In this document: positions 35,215 to 45,194 of the stretch, one piece after another
How positions within the stretch are numbered: position 1 is the stretch's first letter
How the letters are laid out: every line of letters starts with the position of its first letter
NCBI RefSeq assembly: GCF_004297265.1
Contig: NZ_SCUT01000054.1
Coordinates: forward strand, 124,001 to 188,000
Length of the DNA: 64,000 nt
Origin: Reyranella sp.
GTDB taxonomy: Bacteria > Pseudomonadota > Alphaproteobacteria > Reyranellales > Reyranellaceae
Reading direction: 5' to 3'
Program-made: the position numbers and the translations under genes
The notes under the pieces: model-generated
Databases searched by the model: none
Seen by the model: the letters and a program-made list of their open reading frames with translations, nothing else
What the model was told of the DNA's origin: nothing

Positions 35215-36426
35215 ATGGATCTGACGTTCGGCAAGGAAGAACTCGCCTTCCAGAGTGAAGTGCGCGACTGGCTGAAGGAGAACCTGACGCCCGAGATCGT
35301 CGGCGAGATCAAGGTCGGCCGGAACGCCTACATGCCGAAGGAGCGGCTGATCGACTGGCAGAAGCGGCTGGCCAGGAAGGGCTGGCTGTGCACCGGCTGG
35401 CCCAAGGAATTCGGCGGCCCGGGCTTCACCACGACGCAGAAGTACATCTTCGAGATGGAGATGGCGAAGGCCGGCGCCCCCGGCACCTCGCCGTTCGGCC
35501 CCAAGATGTGCGCGCCGGTGATCATGAAGTACGGCTCGGCCGAGCAGAAGGCGCGCCACCTGCCGCCGATGCTGAACTCCGACCTGATCTGGTGCCAGGG
35601 CTATTCCGAGCCGGGCTCGGGCTCCGACCTCGCCTCGCTCCGCACCAAGGCGGTGCGCGAGGGCGACTACTACATCGTCAACGGCCAGAAGACCTGGACG
35701 ACCCTGGCGCAGACCGCCGACTGGATCTTCTGCCTGGTGCGCACTTCGAACGAGGGCAAGCCGCAGGAGGGGATCTCCTTCCTGCTGATCGACATGAAGA
35801 CGCCGGGCATCTCGGTCGAGCCGATCATCACCGCCGACGGCAACCGCGCCGGCACGCAGGAAGTGAACTCGGTCTTCTTCACCGACGTGAAGGTGCCGGT
35901 CGAGAACCGCGTCGGCGAGGAGAACAAGGGCTGGACCTACGCCAAGTACCTGCTCGAGTTCGAGCGCGGCGGCAATCCCTACAGCCCGCGCCTGCGCTCG
36001 GGCTTCGAGCGCCTGAAGCGCTTGGCGCAGGCGATGCCGGAAGGCGAGGACTCGATCCTGGCCGACGCAGCCTGGCGCGAGAAGCTCGCGCGCATGGACA
36101 TCGAGATCTCCGGCCTCGAAATGTTCGAGCAGGAGTTCTATTCCAAGCTGGCGGCGGGCCAGAATCCGGGCCCGCTTTCGTCGATGATCAAGCTGCGTGG
36201 CACCGAGGTCATGCAGCAGGTTCAGGAATACGCCGTCGAGGCCGCCGGCTACTACAGCCAGCCGTTCCCCGAACAGCGCGCCTGGAACGCCAATGTCGAG
36301 CCAATCGGCCCCGAGGGCGCCGACGTGCTGGCGCCGCGCTACTTCAACGGGCGCAAGATGACGATCTACGGCGGCTCCTCGGAAGTGCAGCGCGGGATCA
36401 TGTCGAAGGTGATGCTGGGGCTCTGA
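35215..36426 (+). CDS. Acyl-CoA dehydrogenase, PimC-like (first of a tandem pair)
   Basis: A 403-residue FAD enzyme that makes a 2,3-double bond in an acyl-CoA. Signatures are WCQGYSEPGSGSDLASLRTKA, YIVNGQKTWTT and FFTDVKVPVENRVGEENKGW, and the C-terminus IYGGSSEVQRGIM. The overall pattern resembles PimC, the large subunit of pimeloyl-CoA dehydrogenase. The Glu of the usual IYEGT base motif is replaced by Gly. AAGAGGAG precedes ATG 35215. The next gene is a close paralogue, and an inverted repeat lies between them. Confidence 0.92.
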   Translation: MDLTFGKEELAFQSEVRDWLKENLTPEIVGEIKVGRNAYMPKERLIDWQKRLARKGWLCTGWPKEFGGPGFTTTQKYIFEMEMAKAGAPGTSPFGPKMCAPVIMKYGSAEQKARHLPPMLNSDLIWCQGYSEPGSGSDLASLRTKAVREGDYYIVNGQKTWTTLAQTADWIFCLVRTSNEGKPQEGISFLLIDMKTPGISVEPIITADGNRAGTQEVNSVFFTDVKVPVENRVGEENKGWTYAKYLLEFERGGNPYSPRLRSGFERLKRLAQAMPEGEDSILADAAWREKLARMDIEISGLEMFEQEFYSKLAAGQNPGPLSSMIKLRGTEVMQQVQEYAVEAAGYYSQPFPEQRAWNANVEPIGPEGADVLAPRYFNGRKMTIYGGSSEVQRGIMSKVMLGL

Positions 36427-36531
36427 CCCCTCCGTCGCTTACGCGCCACCTCCCCATTTGAATGGGGAGGCAATGAAGTTTCCCCGCCTCCCCATTCAAA
36501 TGGGGAGGTGCCCCGACGGGGTGGAGGGGTC
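36425..36531. repeat. Paired CCTCCCCATT inverted repeat between acyl-CoA dehydrogenase genes
   Basis: Two copies of a 24-base unit face each other: CACCTCCCCATTTGAATGGG (then GAGG) at 36447-36470 and its reverse complement at 36487-36510. Each is itself palindromic around CCCCATT-TG-AATGGGG. An outer pair, GACCCCTCC at 36425-36433 and GGAGGGGTC at 36523-36531, extends the symmetry. The unit resembles a common alphaproteobacterial intergenic element. It fills the 117-base gap and would be transcribed with both genes. Confidence 0.88.
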
Positions 36532-36543
36532 AGGAGAGAAACC

Positions 36544-37758
<1,215 letters not shown>

Positions 37759-37770
37759 GGCGGGGGTCGC

Positions 37771-38859
37771 GTGAGTGCGCCGAAGAGGGCGGTCTTCTAC
37801 GCGATCCTGGCGGCAATCGTCCTGGTCGCGCTGGAGATCGGCGCCTCGGCGTTCCTCTACGCTGTCAACAAGGACAGGATCGCCGCTCTGCCCGGATCGC
37901 CGTCGGAGCCCGCGATCCTGCTGGCGCTGCGGACCGGGCTGAGCTGGCTGTTTCCCGGATCGTTTCCCGACCCGGCGACCTACAGGCGCATGACGCGGTC
38001 GCCGGCCGGGTTTTTCACCCAGGATGCCGAACAGGGCTATCGCGCCAATCCCGGGCGGTACGTCTTCCGCTACAGCGGCATGCGCCAGGGAAATATCGAA
38101 CATCTCGACGCCGTGGTGACGATCAATCCGGATGGAACTAGGTTCACCGGCAAGGCGCCGGCTGACGCGACCCGCCGCATCTTCGTCCTGGGCGATTCCT
38201 ATGTCTTCGGCGACGGCGTCAACGACCAGCAGACCTTCGCGTTTCTGCTGCAGGCAGCCTTTCCCGGCGCCTCCGTGCAGGTCCATGCGCTGGCCGGTTA
38301 TTCCTGGGCCAATGCGCTGGTCACGATGCAGCGGATCAAGGAGCAGATCCGCCCCGGCGACGTCGTCGTCCTGGGCTATGCCCAGTATTACAAGGAACGC
38401 CATGTGGCGGCGCCGTCGCGGCTGCGCAGCATCCGCGACTGGATGGCCTCGACCTTTCCCGAGGTCGCACTCGATCCGAAAGACAGGGTGATCCGCGCGC
38501 GGCTCGACAAGAGCAATCGGCTCGCGCTCGACACGATCCCGATGCATTGCAAATTCGATCCGGCCTATTGCGCCGGGTCGGAACCGGCGCCGGAGTATGT
38601 CGACAGGGTGTCGAGCGAACTCCTGCGCGCGATTGCGGCGACCACGGCTGGGAAGATCTACCTGCTGCACATGTTCGGACCCAACAACGATCCCGTGCTC
38701 CGGAACCTGCCGGGCAATGTCGAGATCGTTGCCGCGACCCCGCAGGACTTCACCTATGTCATGCAGGACAACATCATGGGCCTCGACGATCATGGCGGAC
38801 CCTACTGGCACTACGCCATGTACTCGAAGTTGGAGCCGGTCATCGCCGGACGGCGATGA
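37771..38859 (+). CDS. Membrane-anchored SGNH/GDSL-like hydrolase of unknown role
   Basis: A 362-residue protein with an N-terminal membrane helix (about 8-30, FYAILAAIVLVALEIGASAFLY) and an exported SGNH-fold domain. Block I is visible as RIFVLGDSYVFGDGVNDQQTF, and block V-like DDHGGPYWH lies near the end. Such anchored domains include O-acetyl esterases and acetyltransferase accessory proteins acting on envelope glycans. No polysaccharide gene is adjacent. GTG 37771 begins 12 bases after the acyl-CoA dehydrogenase stop. Its 3' end overlaps the convergent MerR gene by 20 bases. Confidence 0.75.
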   Translation: MSAPKRAVFYAILAAIVLVALEIGASAFLYAVNKDRIAALPGSPSEPAILLALRTGLSWLFPGSFPDPATYRRMTRSPAGFFTQDAEQGYRANPGRYVFRYSGMRQGNIEHLDAVVTINPDGTRFTGKAPADATRRIFVLGDSYVFGDGVNDQQTFAFLLQAAFPGASVQVHALAGYSWANALVTMQRIKEQIRPGDVVVLGYAQYYKERHVAAPSRLRSIRDWMASTFPEVALDPKDRVIRARLDKSNRLALDTIPMHCKFDPAYCAGSEPAPEYVDRVSSELLRAIAATTAGKIYLLHMFGPNNDPVLRNLPGNVEIVAATPQDFTYVMQDNIMGLDDHGGPYWHYAMYSKLEPVIAGRR

Positions 38860-39811
38860 CGCTGTCGGTTCGCGCCCGTACTTCCGGCGTGGCGAGGCAG
38901 GAGGCCAGGGCCTCGTAACCCGGCGTGCCGCGATAGGGCGCGACGCGGAACGGTGGCGCATGATTGGCCGGACAGAAGAGCACCGTCTCGTCGGGGCCGA
39001 GCACATCGAGATCGAGGATCGATGAGGAGCGCGTCATCACGAACAGCGGCGGCGCGTCGGGGCCACGGCGGCGCAGAAGGGCGATCAGCGCCTCCTGGGT
39101 GGGCTTGTCGAGGCCTTGTTCGACGAGATCGACGACCACGGGCGTCGTTGTTTCGAGGCCGGTGAGAAGGGCTCTGAGCGCCGGCGTGTCGGTCGCGCCG
39201 TCCTGTACGAGCAGGGCGACGGTCGGCGCGATCGTCGACATCAGCGACGGATCGGCCGTGCGATCGAGGCCGAGGAAGGCGCCGTCGAGTTCGTCGGCAA
39301 TCCGCATCGCCAGCCGTGTCTTGCCGCTGCCCAGAGGGCCCGTGACGTAGGTGAGGGGACGGATGTCGCGCAGCTCGAAGGGCTCACCGCCCCAGGGCCA
39401 GGGCAGCGCGAACGCGACGTGGAGGCCGGGCCTGAGCGCCAGCATGCGCGTGAGGTCGGAAGCGCTCGGCGCACCCCCGTGCGCGAGGTCGCCGCGCAGC
39501 GCCCGCACGCCGTCGATGGCCTCGACGAGCTCCCGCAGGCGCGCTTCGAGCGCCCCCTGATGCGCGGCCAGCGCCGGCTCGAGGCCGCTCGCATCGCCTT
39601 TCAGGATGCGCGCCACCTGGGCCAGGCTGAAGCCAAGCGCCCGCAGGGTCACGATCTCGGAGGCGCGCTCCAGATCCCCCGGCCCATAGGCCCGCCAGCC
39701 CGCGTCGGAGCGGATTGGTGCGAGCAGGCCGCGCTGTTCGTAGAGACGCAGCGCCTTGATGGAAATGCCGAGACGCCGGGCGGCGTCGGATGCATTCAGG
39801 AATTCGCTCAC
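38840..39811 (-). CDS. MerR-family regulator fused to a P-loop NTPase-like domain
   Basis: A 323-residue protein. Residues 1-72 form a MerR winged helix (ASDAARRLGISIKALRLYEQ, then the wing GWRAYGPGDLERA), followed by a coiled-coil dimer helix (about 75-110). The C-terminal domain (about 125-320) is not a usual effector domain: it has a Walker A GPLGSGKT at 158-165 and a Walker B-like PVVVDLVEQGLD at 224-235, with FVMTRSSS near 258 as a possible sensor. It may couple ATP state to promoter control. It is divergent from an aldo/keto reductase gene, its likely target. Confidence 0.85.
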   Translation of the reverse strand: MSEFLNASDAARRLGISIKALRLYEQRGLLAPIRSDAGWRAYGPGDLERASEIVTLRALGFSLAQVARILKGDASGLEPALAAHQGALEARLRELVEAIDGVRALRGDLAHGGAPSASDLTRMLALRPGLHVAFALPWPWGGEPFELRDIRPLTYVTGPLGSGKTRLAMRIADELDGAFLGLDRTADPSLMSTIAPTVALLVQDGATDTPALRALLTGLETTTPVVVDLVEQGLDKPTQEALIALLRRRGPDAPPLFVMTRSSSILDLDVLGPDETVLFCPANHAPPFRVAPYRGTPGYEALASCLATPEVRARTDSVIAVRR

Positions 39812-39949
39812 GATCGACCTCGCTTGATGTTGACCGCTCGTCCTATGAGGGCGGCCCCAGGGGCCGGGTCAACAGGCTTTTCCGGACATGGTCATTCCTG
39901 CGTCACCGCAGGCTGGCGTAGGCTCGGTGCCGGACAACGGAGGATGCGC

Positions 39950-40975
39950 ATGGACTACCGCAATCTCGGCCGCGCCGGCCTGAAAGTCTCGGAGATCTGC
40001 CTCGGCACAATGACCTTCGGCAACGGCGCCGACCAGGACGGAGCCACGAAGATGGTGAATGCCGCGCTCGACGCGGGCGTCACCTTCTTCGACACGGCGA
40101 ATTCCTATGTCGGCGGCACATCGGAGACGATGCTGGGCGTGGCGCTGAAGGGCAAGCGCCAGGACGCCATCATCGCCTCCAAGTTCTTCAATCCGATGGG
40201 CCACAGGCCCAACGATTCGGGCATGTCGCGGCTGCACATCAAGCAGCAGATCGAAGGCTCGCTGAAGCGCCTGCAGACAGACTACATCGACGTCTATTAC
40301 ATCCACCATGTCGACCACCAGACGCCGCTCGAGGAGATGCTGCGCGCACTCGACGATCTCGTGCGCGATGGCAAGATCCTCTACACGGCCTGCTCGAATT
40401 TCGAGGCCTGGCGCCTGATGGAAGCGCTGTGGATCAGCGACACGAGAGGCTGGGAGCGCTTTGCCGCCTACCAGCCGCAATACAGTCTCGTGGTCCGCGA
40501 CATCGATGAGGAGATCGTGCCGGCGCTGCAGCTCAAGGGATTGGGCTGCGTGGCCTGGTCACCGCTTGGCAGCGGCTACCTCGCCGGCAAGTACACGCCG
40601 GGTACTCTCGAGGTCCAGGGCAGCCGGTCGGCCGAGGGCTGGGGCTTCCAGAGCAAGTTCTTCGCGCCCAATCACGGCGAGATCCTGCAGACGCTGCTCG
40701 ATACGGCGAAGGAGCTCGGCAAGCCGCCGGCCGAGGTGGCGCTGCGATGGGTGATGGACCAGCCCTTCATGACCAGCGCCATCGTCGGCGCCCGCAATGC
40801 CGAGCAGCTCGGCGAGACGCTGCAGGCGGGCGGCTGGCGCCTGCCCGCCGACGCGCTCGCGAAGTTGAGCGATGTCTCCGCGCGGCCGCATAGATACCCG
40901 CGCGCCTTCGAGGACCCTATGCCGGCACGGCGTGCGAGTGCGCTGAAGATGCCGGGTCGAAAACAGGACCGATGA
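39950..40975 (+). CDS. Aldo/keto reductase
   Basis: A 341-residue NADP(H)-dependent TIM-barrel oxidoreductase. Visible are MDYRNLGRAGLKVSEICLGTMTFG, DAGVTFFDTANSYVGG (catalytic Asp and Tyr), IIASKFFNP (Lys), DVYYIHHVDHQTP (His) and the cofactor-binding C-terminus SAIVGARNAEQLGETLQA. It resembles the YajO/Tas-type group with broad aldehyde specificity. CGGAGG at 39938-39943 is 6 nt from ATG 39950, making it better than ATG 39944. The divergent MerR-NTPase gene is 138 nt away. Confidence 0.92.
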   Translation: MDYRNLGRAGLKVSEICLGTMTFGNGADQDGATKMVNAALDAGVTFFDTANSYVGGTSETMLGVALKGKRQDAIIASKFFNPMGHRPNDSGMSRLHIKQQIEGSLKRLQTDYIDVYYIHHVDHQTPLEEMLRALDDLVRDGKILYTACSNFEAWRLMEALWISDTRGWERFAAYQPQYSLVVRDIDEEIVPALQLKGLGCVAWSPLGSGYLAGKYTPGTLEVQGSRSAEGWGFQSKFFAPNHGEILQTLLDTAKELGKPPAEVALRWVMDQPFMTSAIVGARNAEQLGETLQAGGWRLPADALAKLSDVSARPHRYPRAFEDPMPARRASALKMPGRKQDR

Positions 40976-41241
40976 CCTGAAGCCAGCGATTCGGCAGAAC
41001 AAGGATCGAGGTCAGCGTTCCCGAGAGCGCTCGCGCTCACGTCCCGCGAGCGGGTCATGGCGTTCGTTGCGATATTGCACGTTGCTTACGTTCGGCCATA
41101 GTGGCTTTGCCATCGTTCCCCCCGATCGACCCTTGCCGGGTTTCTATGCCAGGGTGACGATCGCCGCTTACGTCCGCCTGACCGGCTTTCAGCATAAGAA
41201 ACGTGAAACACGGCCGTCAACGGTGGTTGTGTTTTCTGTCA

Positions 41242-42537
41242 TTAATTTGCAACTAGAACGCCGAGCTGAACGCGGCAGAGGCCGCTGTCCGAGGTCGAGG
41301 GGCGGCCAGACAATGTCTGCACGTCCGGCACGTAGATCGGGCGGTTGCCGGCGAAACCGGCGGTCGCGACGAGGCGGGCCTGCTTGCCTGCCTCGGCCTG
41401 GGAGTAGACGACCGTTACGCCGTTGATCAGGGCGAATTCGTGGGGCCAGACGAGGCGCAGCACCACGACCGGGCGACCCCGCTCGTCGCGGGAGGCCCAG
41501 CGCTCGACACTGGGCGGCGGGTTCGGCTTGCCGACGCCGCGATGGACGGCGCCGTCCAGCGTGACCCCGGTCTGGGTCATCTGGCCGAGCGGCAGCATCG
41601 TGTTGATCTCCTCGCCGTTCTGGCCGACCCAGATTTCCAGATGCGGTTGATGGATCCACGAGCCGGCCGGTGGTGCGGCGGCAGGGACGGGATCGAACAC
41701 TTGCACAATCAGCGTGTTGCTGCCGACGCCGATCGTCCTGATCTCGGCCGCCTGATCGGCCGGTGCGGGCTTGCCCCAGACGACGAAGCCATTGTCGCCA
41801 GCGGTCGTCATGCCCGGAATGCAGTTGCCGAGCGCCGTCCCGGCCGGGATCGCGGCCTTGCCGGACAGGCCCGGCGCCACGACGGGATACGCACCGACGG
41901 TCTCGGCATCAATGCGAGCGGCGAAGGCCTGCGACGGCTTGGGCCAGGACGGACAGCCGACGCCGGGATCGCGCCGGGTGCTGTCCTTGGCCAGCGCCCG
42001 CACCAGCCGCGTCCGGTAATCGATGTCGGTCAGCGTGCCGCTCTGCTCCGAGACGTTGTGGTAGCTGCAATCCTGCTCCGTCAGGGCGCGGAAGGGCGAC
42101 AGCGAATAGGTGACCTCCATCGACCAGCGCCACGAAGAGCCGCCGGATTGGCGATGAACGAGCCGGTTGGGCCCGACCTCGACCTCGTCCTCGCCAACCC
42201 CGGCCATGCCGTAGCCGTCGTTGCAGAGTTGCAGCACTTGCTTCGGCATCGCCGTGCCATCCAGCAGCCAATATTCGACGCCGCCGTCCCGCCCGTTGCC
42301 GTTGATGCAGCCTTCGTCCTGGTCCTTGGGTTTGTCGGCAAGACCCAGCCGAATCTCGACGACCGAAAGAGGCGTGTCTGCCGGTGACCGGCCAGCCTCG
42401 TACGTTTTCTCGACTTTACAGGTCACGCGTTGGGCGCAGATCGCCGCCTTCTGCGCCGCATCGGGGGCGGCGAAGGCCGCGACAGGAACAAGCAGAAATC
42501 CAGCAGCGAGAAGCAGAGGAAATATGACGGTTACCAT
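41242..42537 (-). CDS. Large exported protein of unknown function
   Basis: A 431-residue protein with a signal peptide (MVTVIFPLLLAAGFLLVPVAAFAA) then AICAQRVTCKVEKTYEAG. It has several cysteines (CINGNG, QLCNDGYG, EQDCSYHN, VGCPSWPK, NCIPG, GLCRVQLG near the C-terminus), consistent with a disulfide-bonded periplasmic or surface protein. No family or catalytic motif is recognised. It is divergent from the serralysin-like protease gene across 168 nt, so the two may share regulation; an inhibitor or surface-partner role would be speculation. Confidence 0.75.
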   Translation of the reverse strand: MVTVIFPLLLAAGFLLVPVAAFAAPDAAQKAAICAQRVTCKVEKTYEAGRSPADTPLSVVEIRLGLADKPKDQDEGCINGNGRDGGVEYWLLDGTAMPKQVLQLCNDGYGMAGVGEDEVEVGPNRLVHRQSGGSSWRWSMEVTYSLSPFRALTEQDCSYHNVSEQSGTLTDIDYRTRLVRALAKDSTRRDPGVGCPSWPKPSQAFAARIDAETVGAYPVVAPGLSGKAAIPAGTALGNCIPGMTTAGDNGFVVWGKPAPADQAAEIRTIGVGSNTLIVQVFDPVPAAAPPAGSWIHQPHLEIWVGQNGEEINTMLPLGQMTQTGVTLDGAVHRGVGKPNPPPSVERWASRDERGRPVVVLRLVWPHEFALINGVTVVYSQAEAGKQARLVATAGFAGNRPIYVPDVQTLSGRPSTSDSGLCRVQLGVLVAN

Positions 42538-42705
42538 GCCAGCCCTGCACGAGTGCGTGTTCGTGTCTCCAGCCTGCCAGTCTCCTTCCACCTATCGGAA
42601 GAGACTACGTTCAATATTCTCATCATCGATCCGTGCCATTGCTGCAGTCGCCGGGGACTATAGGTACAATTCCCCGGTCGACGCGTGTGTTGGAGGTATT
42701 GGGGA

Positions 42706-45165
42706 ATGGCCACTTCGGATTCGCCTGTCACCAAGGGCGGCAATTTTGCGGGTACGTTCAATTCCTACACGGTCGTCGACCCCAACGTTCGAGCGCTCCT
42801 GTCGGATCACTATTGGACCTCGGATGTCGAGGGCACCACGCCGGCAACGACGTTCACCTATTTTTTCCCCACCGACAAGGATCAGTATCCGGACAACTAC
42901 CAGGATCCAAGCGGCCTCGCCGCCTTCAAGCCGACTGACGATAATCAGCAGGCCGCGGCGGTCATTGGTTTCAAGCTCATCGCCTCCTACACCGGCCTCA
43001 CCTTCGACCTGAGCAACACGCCGGATGCCTCGTTCAGGATTGCCGGTGCGGGCAGTCTTGTCGGCAACGAGGGTGGATCGCACGCCAGCTACCCAATGAA
43101 CTATCCGGGCAATTCGATCATGAATTCGTCCGGGGACGTATATCTCGGCAAGAATGGCGAATTCGAAACGGACCAATTGTACGGGGAAGACTCCTTCGCC
43201 ACCGTCATCCACGAGATGGGGCATGCGCTCGGCCTGAAGCACCCATTCGAACTCTATCCCAACGGCCCCATTGCCGCCGACCGGAACGACATCGAATTCA
43301 CGGTGATGACCTACTCGTCGTTCCTCAGCGGCGAGGTGAGCGTGAACGCCAACACGACCGCGCCGTCCGGCTCATCCGTCTCCAGCTACATGATGTACGA
43401 CATCGCGGCATTGCAGGCGATGTACGGCGCCAACTTCGACAAGGGCAAGACCGACGTCAAGCCGGCGGTCCAGGACACCTACACCTGGGATACCGACGGC
43501 AGGCAATACATCAATGGCGAGGAGGCTCCCAATACCGGCCCCACGGCCACGAAGAAGATCTTCACCACCGTGTGGACGCAAGGCGCCGACACCACCTTCG
43601 ATCTCAGCAATTTCAGCGACGACCAGTACGACGACATGCGGCCGGGGAAGTGGCTCCGCTTCTCGAACAGCCAGCTCGCCGACCTGAATTCCGCGGCGCC
43701 CGAAGGATCGCCGGAATATCAGGCCCAGGGCAATGTCTACAACAGCCTGCTCTATCAGGACGACAAGCGATCGGAGATCGGCTCCCTGAAGGCCGGCTCC
43801 GGTAACGACACGATCATCGGCAACGATCTCAACAACACGATCTGGGGAAATGACGGCAACGATACGATCGACGGCGGGATCGGCAACGACATCCTCTACG
43901 GCGGGATAGGCGACGATATCCTGAGCGGGGGGTTCGGCTGGAAGAACGAACTGCACGGCGGCGACGGTATTGACACCGCGTCCTATGCGGACCGTACGGG
44001 CGTGGTTTATGCCGATCTCACCGCCCACTATGCCAAGGTCGACTATTATGCCGCCGACACCTACGACGGCATCGAGAACCTGACGGGCGGCTCGGGGCCT
44101 AACACCCTGATCGGCGACTCCGGCGACAACACGCTGACCGGCGGCAAGAGCAACGACCAGCTCTATGGTTTCGCAGGCGACGACGTGCTCGTGGGCAATG
44201 CCGGCAACGACATGCTGGCCGGCGGACTCGGCGCCGACGAACTGTCCGGTGGCGACGGCGACGACAGCCTGCTGGTCGATGCCGCCGACACCTCGATCGA
44301 CGGCGGCGACGGTTTCGACTCGGCGCTGGTGCAGACCGCCGACGCCGTGACCCTCGACATGGCGGCGGCCTCGATTGAATGGGTGCACGGCAACGACGGC
44401 AACGATGTCTTCACGGCCGCGGCCCAGACCGTCGGCGTCTACATCTACGGCATGAACGGCAACGACACGATCACGGGATCGGCGTTCGCCGACTATCTCA
44501 ACGGCGGTGAGGGCAACGACAACCTGCTCGGCGGTGCCGGCAACGACACGCTGATCGGTGGTGCCGGCTCCGATGTCCTGCGCGGCCAGGCGGGTGACGA
44601 CGTCCTGATCGAAGAGGGCGGCGACAACCTGATCGATGGCGGCGATGGCTTCGACTCGCTCTTCGTCTGGTCCACCGGCGGCCTGACGCTGAACATGACG
44701 ACGGCCTCGATCGAATGGGTGCAAGGGTCGGTACAGGGCGGTGACAGTCTCAATGCGGCGGGCAACACCGTCGACACCTTCATCTACGGCTGGGGCGGCG
44801 ACGACATTCTGACCGGTGGCTGGGCCAGCGACCACATTGCCGGCGGCGAGGGGAACGACGTCCTGACCGGTGGTGCCGGCAACGATACGCTGATCGGGGA
44901 AGCCGGCGCGAACCGCTACGTCTACACCGACATCGTCTGGGGAGCCGACACGATCTTCTTTTTCGGTGGGCACACCGACAAGATCGACTTCAGAGCGATC
45001 GGCACGATCCACTCGCTCTCGGACTTCACGATGCACGAATGGGATGCTGGCGGCGGTTCGACCTCGACGACGCTGTTCCATACCGAGGGAACAACGACCA
45101 GTGCGATCACGCTGATGGGAGTTGCGGAGGCCAACATCCTCGCATCGGACTTCCTCTTCGCCTGA
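42706..45165 (+). CDS. Serralysin-like M10 metalloprotease with RTX repeats
   Basis: A 819-residue secreted protease. The zinc site HEMGHALGLKH is at 169-179, and the Met-turn VMTYSS has M201 with Y203, both diagnostic of serralysins. From about 365 come Gly/Asp-rich RTX nonapeptides (GNDTIIGND, GGAGNDTLIGG) that bind calcium. Two related inserts of about 65 residues, starting near D532 and D644, interrupt the repeats. There is no N-terminal signal peptide, so C-terminal type I export is expected, but no ABC exporter genes are nearby. GGAGG precedes ATG 42706. Confidence 0.93.
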   Translation: MATSDSPVTKGGNFAGTFNSYTVVDPNVRALLSDHYWTSDVEGTTPATTFTYFFPTDKDQYPDNYQDPSGLAAFKPTDDNQQAAAVIGFKLIASYTGLTFDLSNTPDASFRIAGAGSLVGNEGGSHASYPMNYPGNSIMNSSGDVYLGKNGEFETDQLYGEDSFATVIHEMGHALGLKHPFELYPNGPIAADRNDIEFTVMTYSSFLSGEVSVNANTTAPSGSSVSSYMMYDIAALQAMYGANFDKGKTDVKPAVQDTYTWDTDGRQYINGEEAPNTGPTATKKIFTTVWTQGADTTFDLSNFSDDQYDDMRPGKWLRFSNSQLADLNSAAPEGSPEYQAQGNVYNSLLYQDDKRSEIGSLKAGSGNDTIIGNDLNNTIWGNDGNDTIDGGIGNDILYGGIGDDILSGGFGWKNELHGGDGIDTASYADRTGVVYADLTAHYAKVDYYAADTYDGIENLTGGSGPNTLIGDSGDNTLTGGKSNDQLYGFAGDDVLVGNAGNDMLAGGLGADELSGGDGDDSLLVDAADTSIDGGDGFDSALVQTADAVTLDMAAASIEWVHGNDGNDVFTAAAQTVGVYIYGMNGNDTITGSAFADYLNGGEGNDNLLGGAGNDTLIGGAGSDVLRGQAGDDVLIEEGGDNLIDGGDGFDSLFVWSTGGLTLNMTTASIEWVQGSVQGGDSLNAAGNTVDTFIYGWGGDDILTGGWASDHIAGGEGNDVLTGGAGNDTLIGEAGANRYVYTDIVWGADTIFFFGGHTDKIDFRAIGTIHSLSDFTMHEWDAGGGSTSTTLFHTEGTTTSAITLMGVAEANILASDFLFA

Positions 45166-45194
45166 TCGGCGGCGGGGAAAGCGCGCTGGCGGTT

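Noticed and set aside
41028..41052. GC hairpin CGCTCGCG/CGCGAGCG as an intrinsic terminator after the aldo/keto reductase gene
   Set aside because: No T-run follows on either strand and such GC dyads are common by chance in this sequence.
40976..41241. A possible small gene or tRNA in the longest gap
   Set aside because: No cloverleaf, no frame with RBS and no recognisable peptide; only an A+T-richer patch near the end.
43798..44950. Short-period repeats resembling a CRISPR or tandem DNA array
   Set aside because: They are in-frame GGxGxDxxx RTX codons of the metalloprotease with variable bases. There are no constant repeats with unique spacers.
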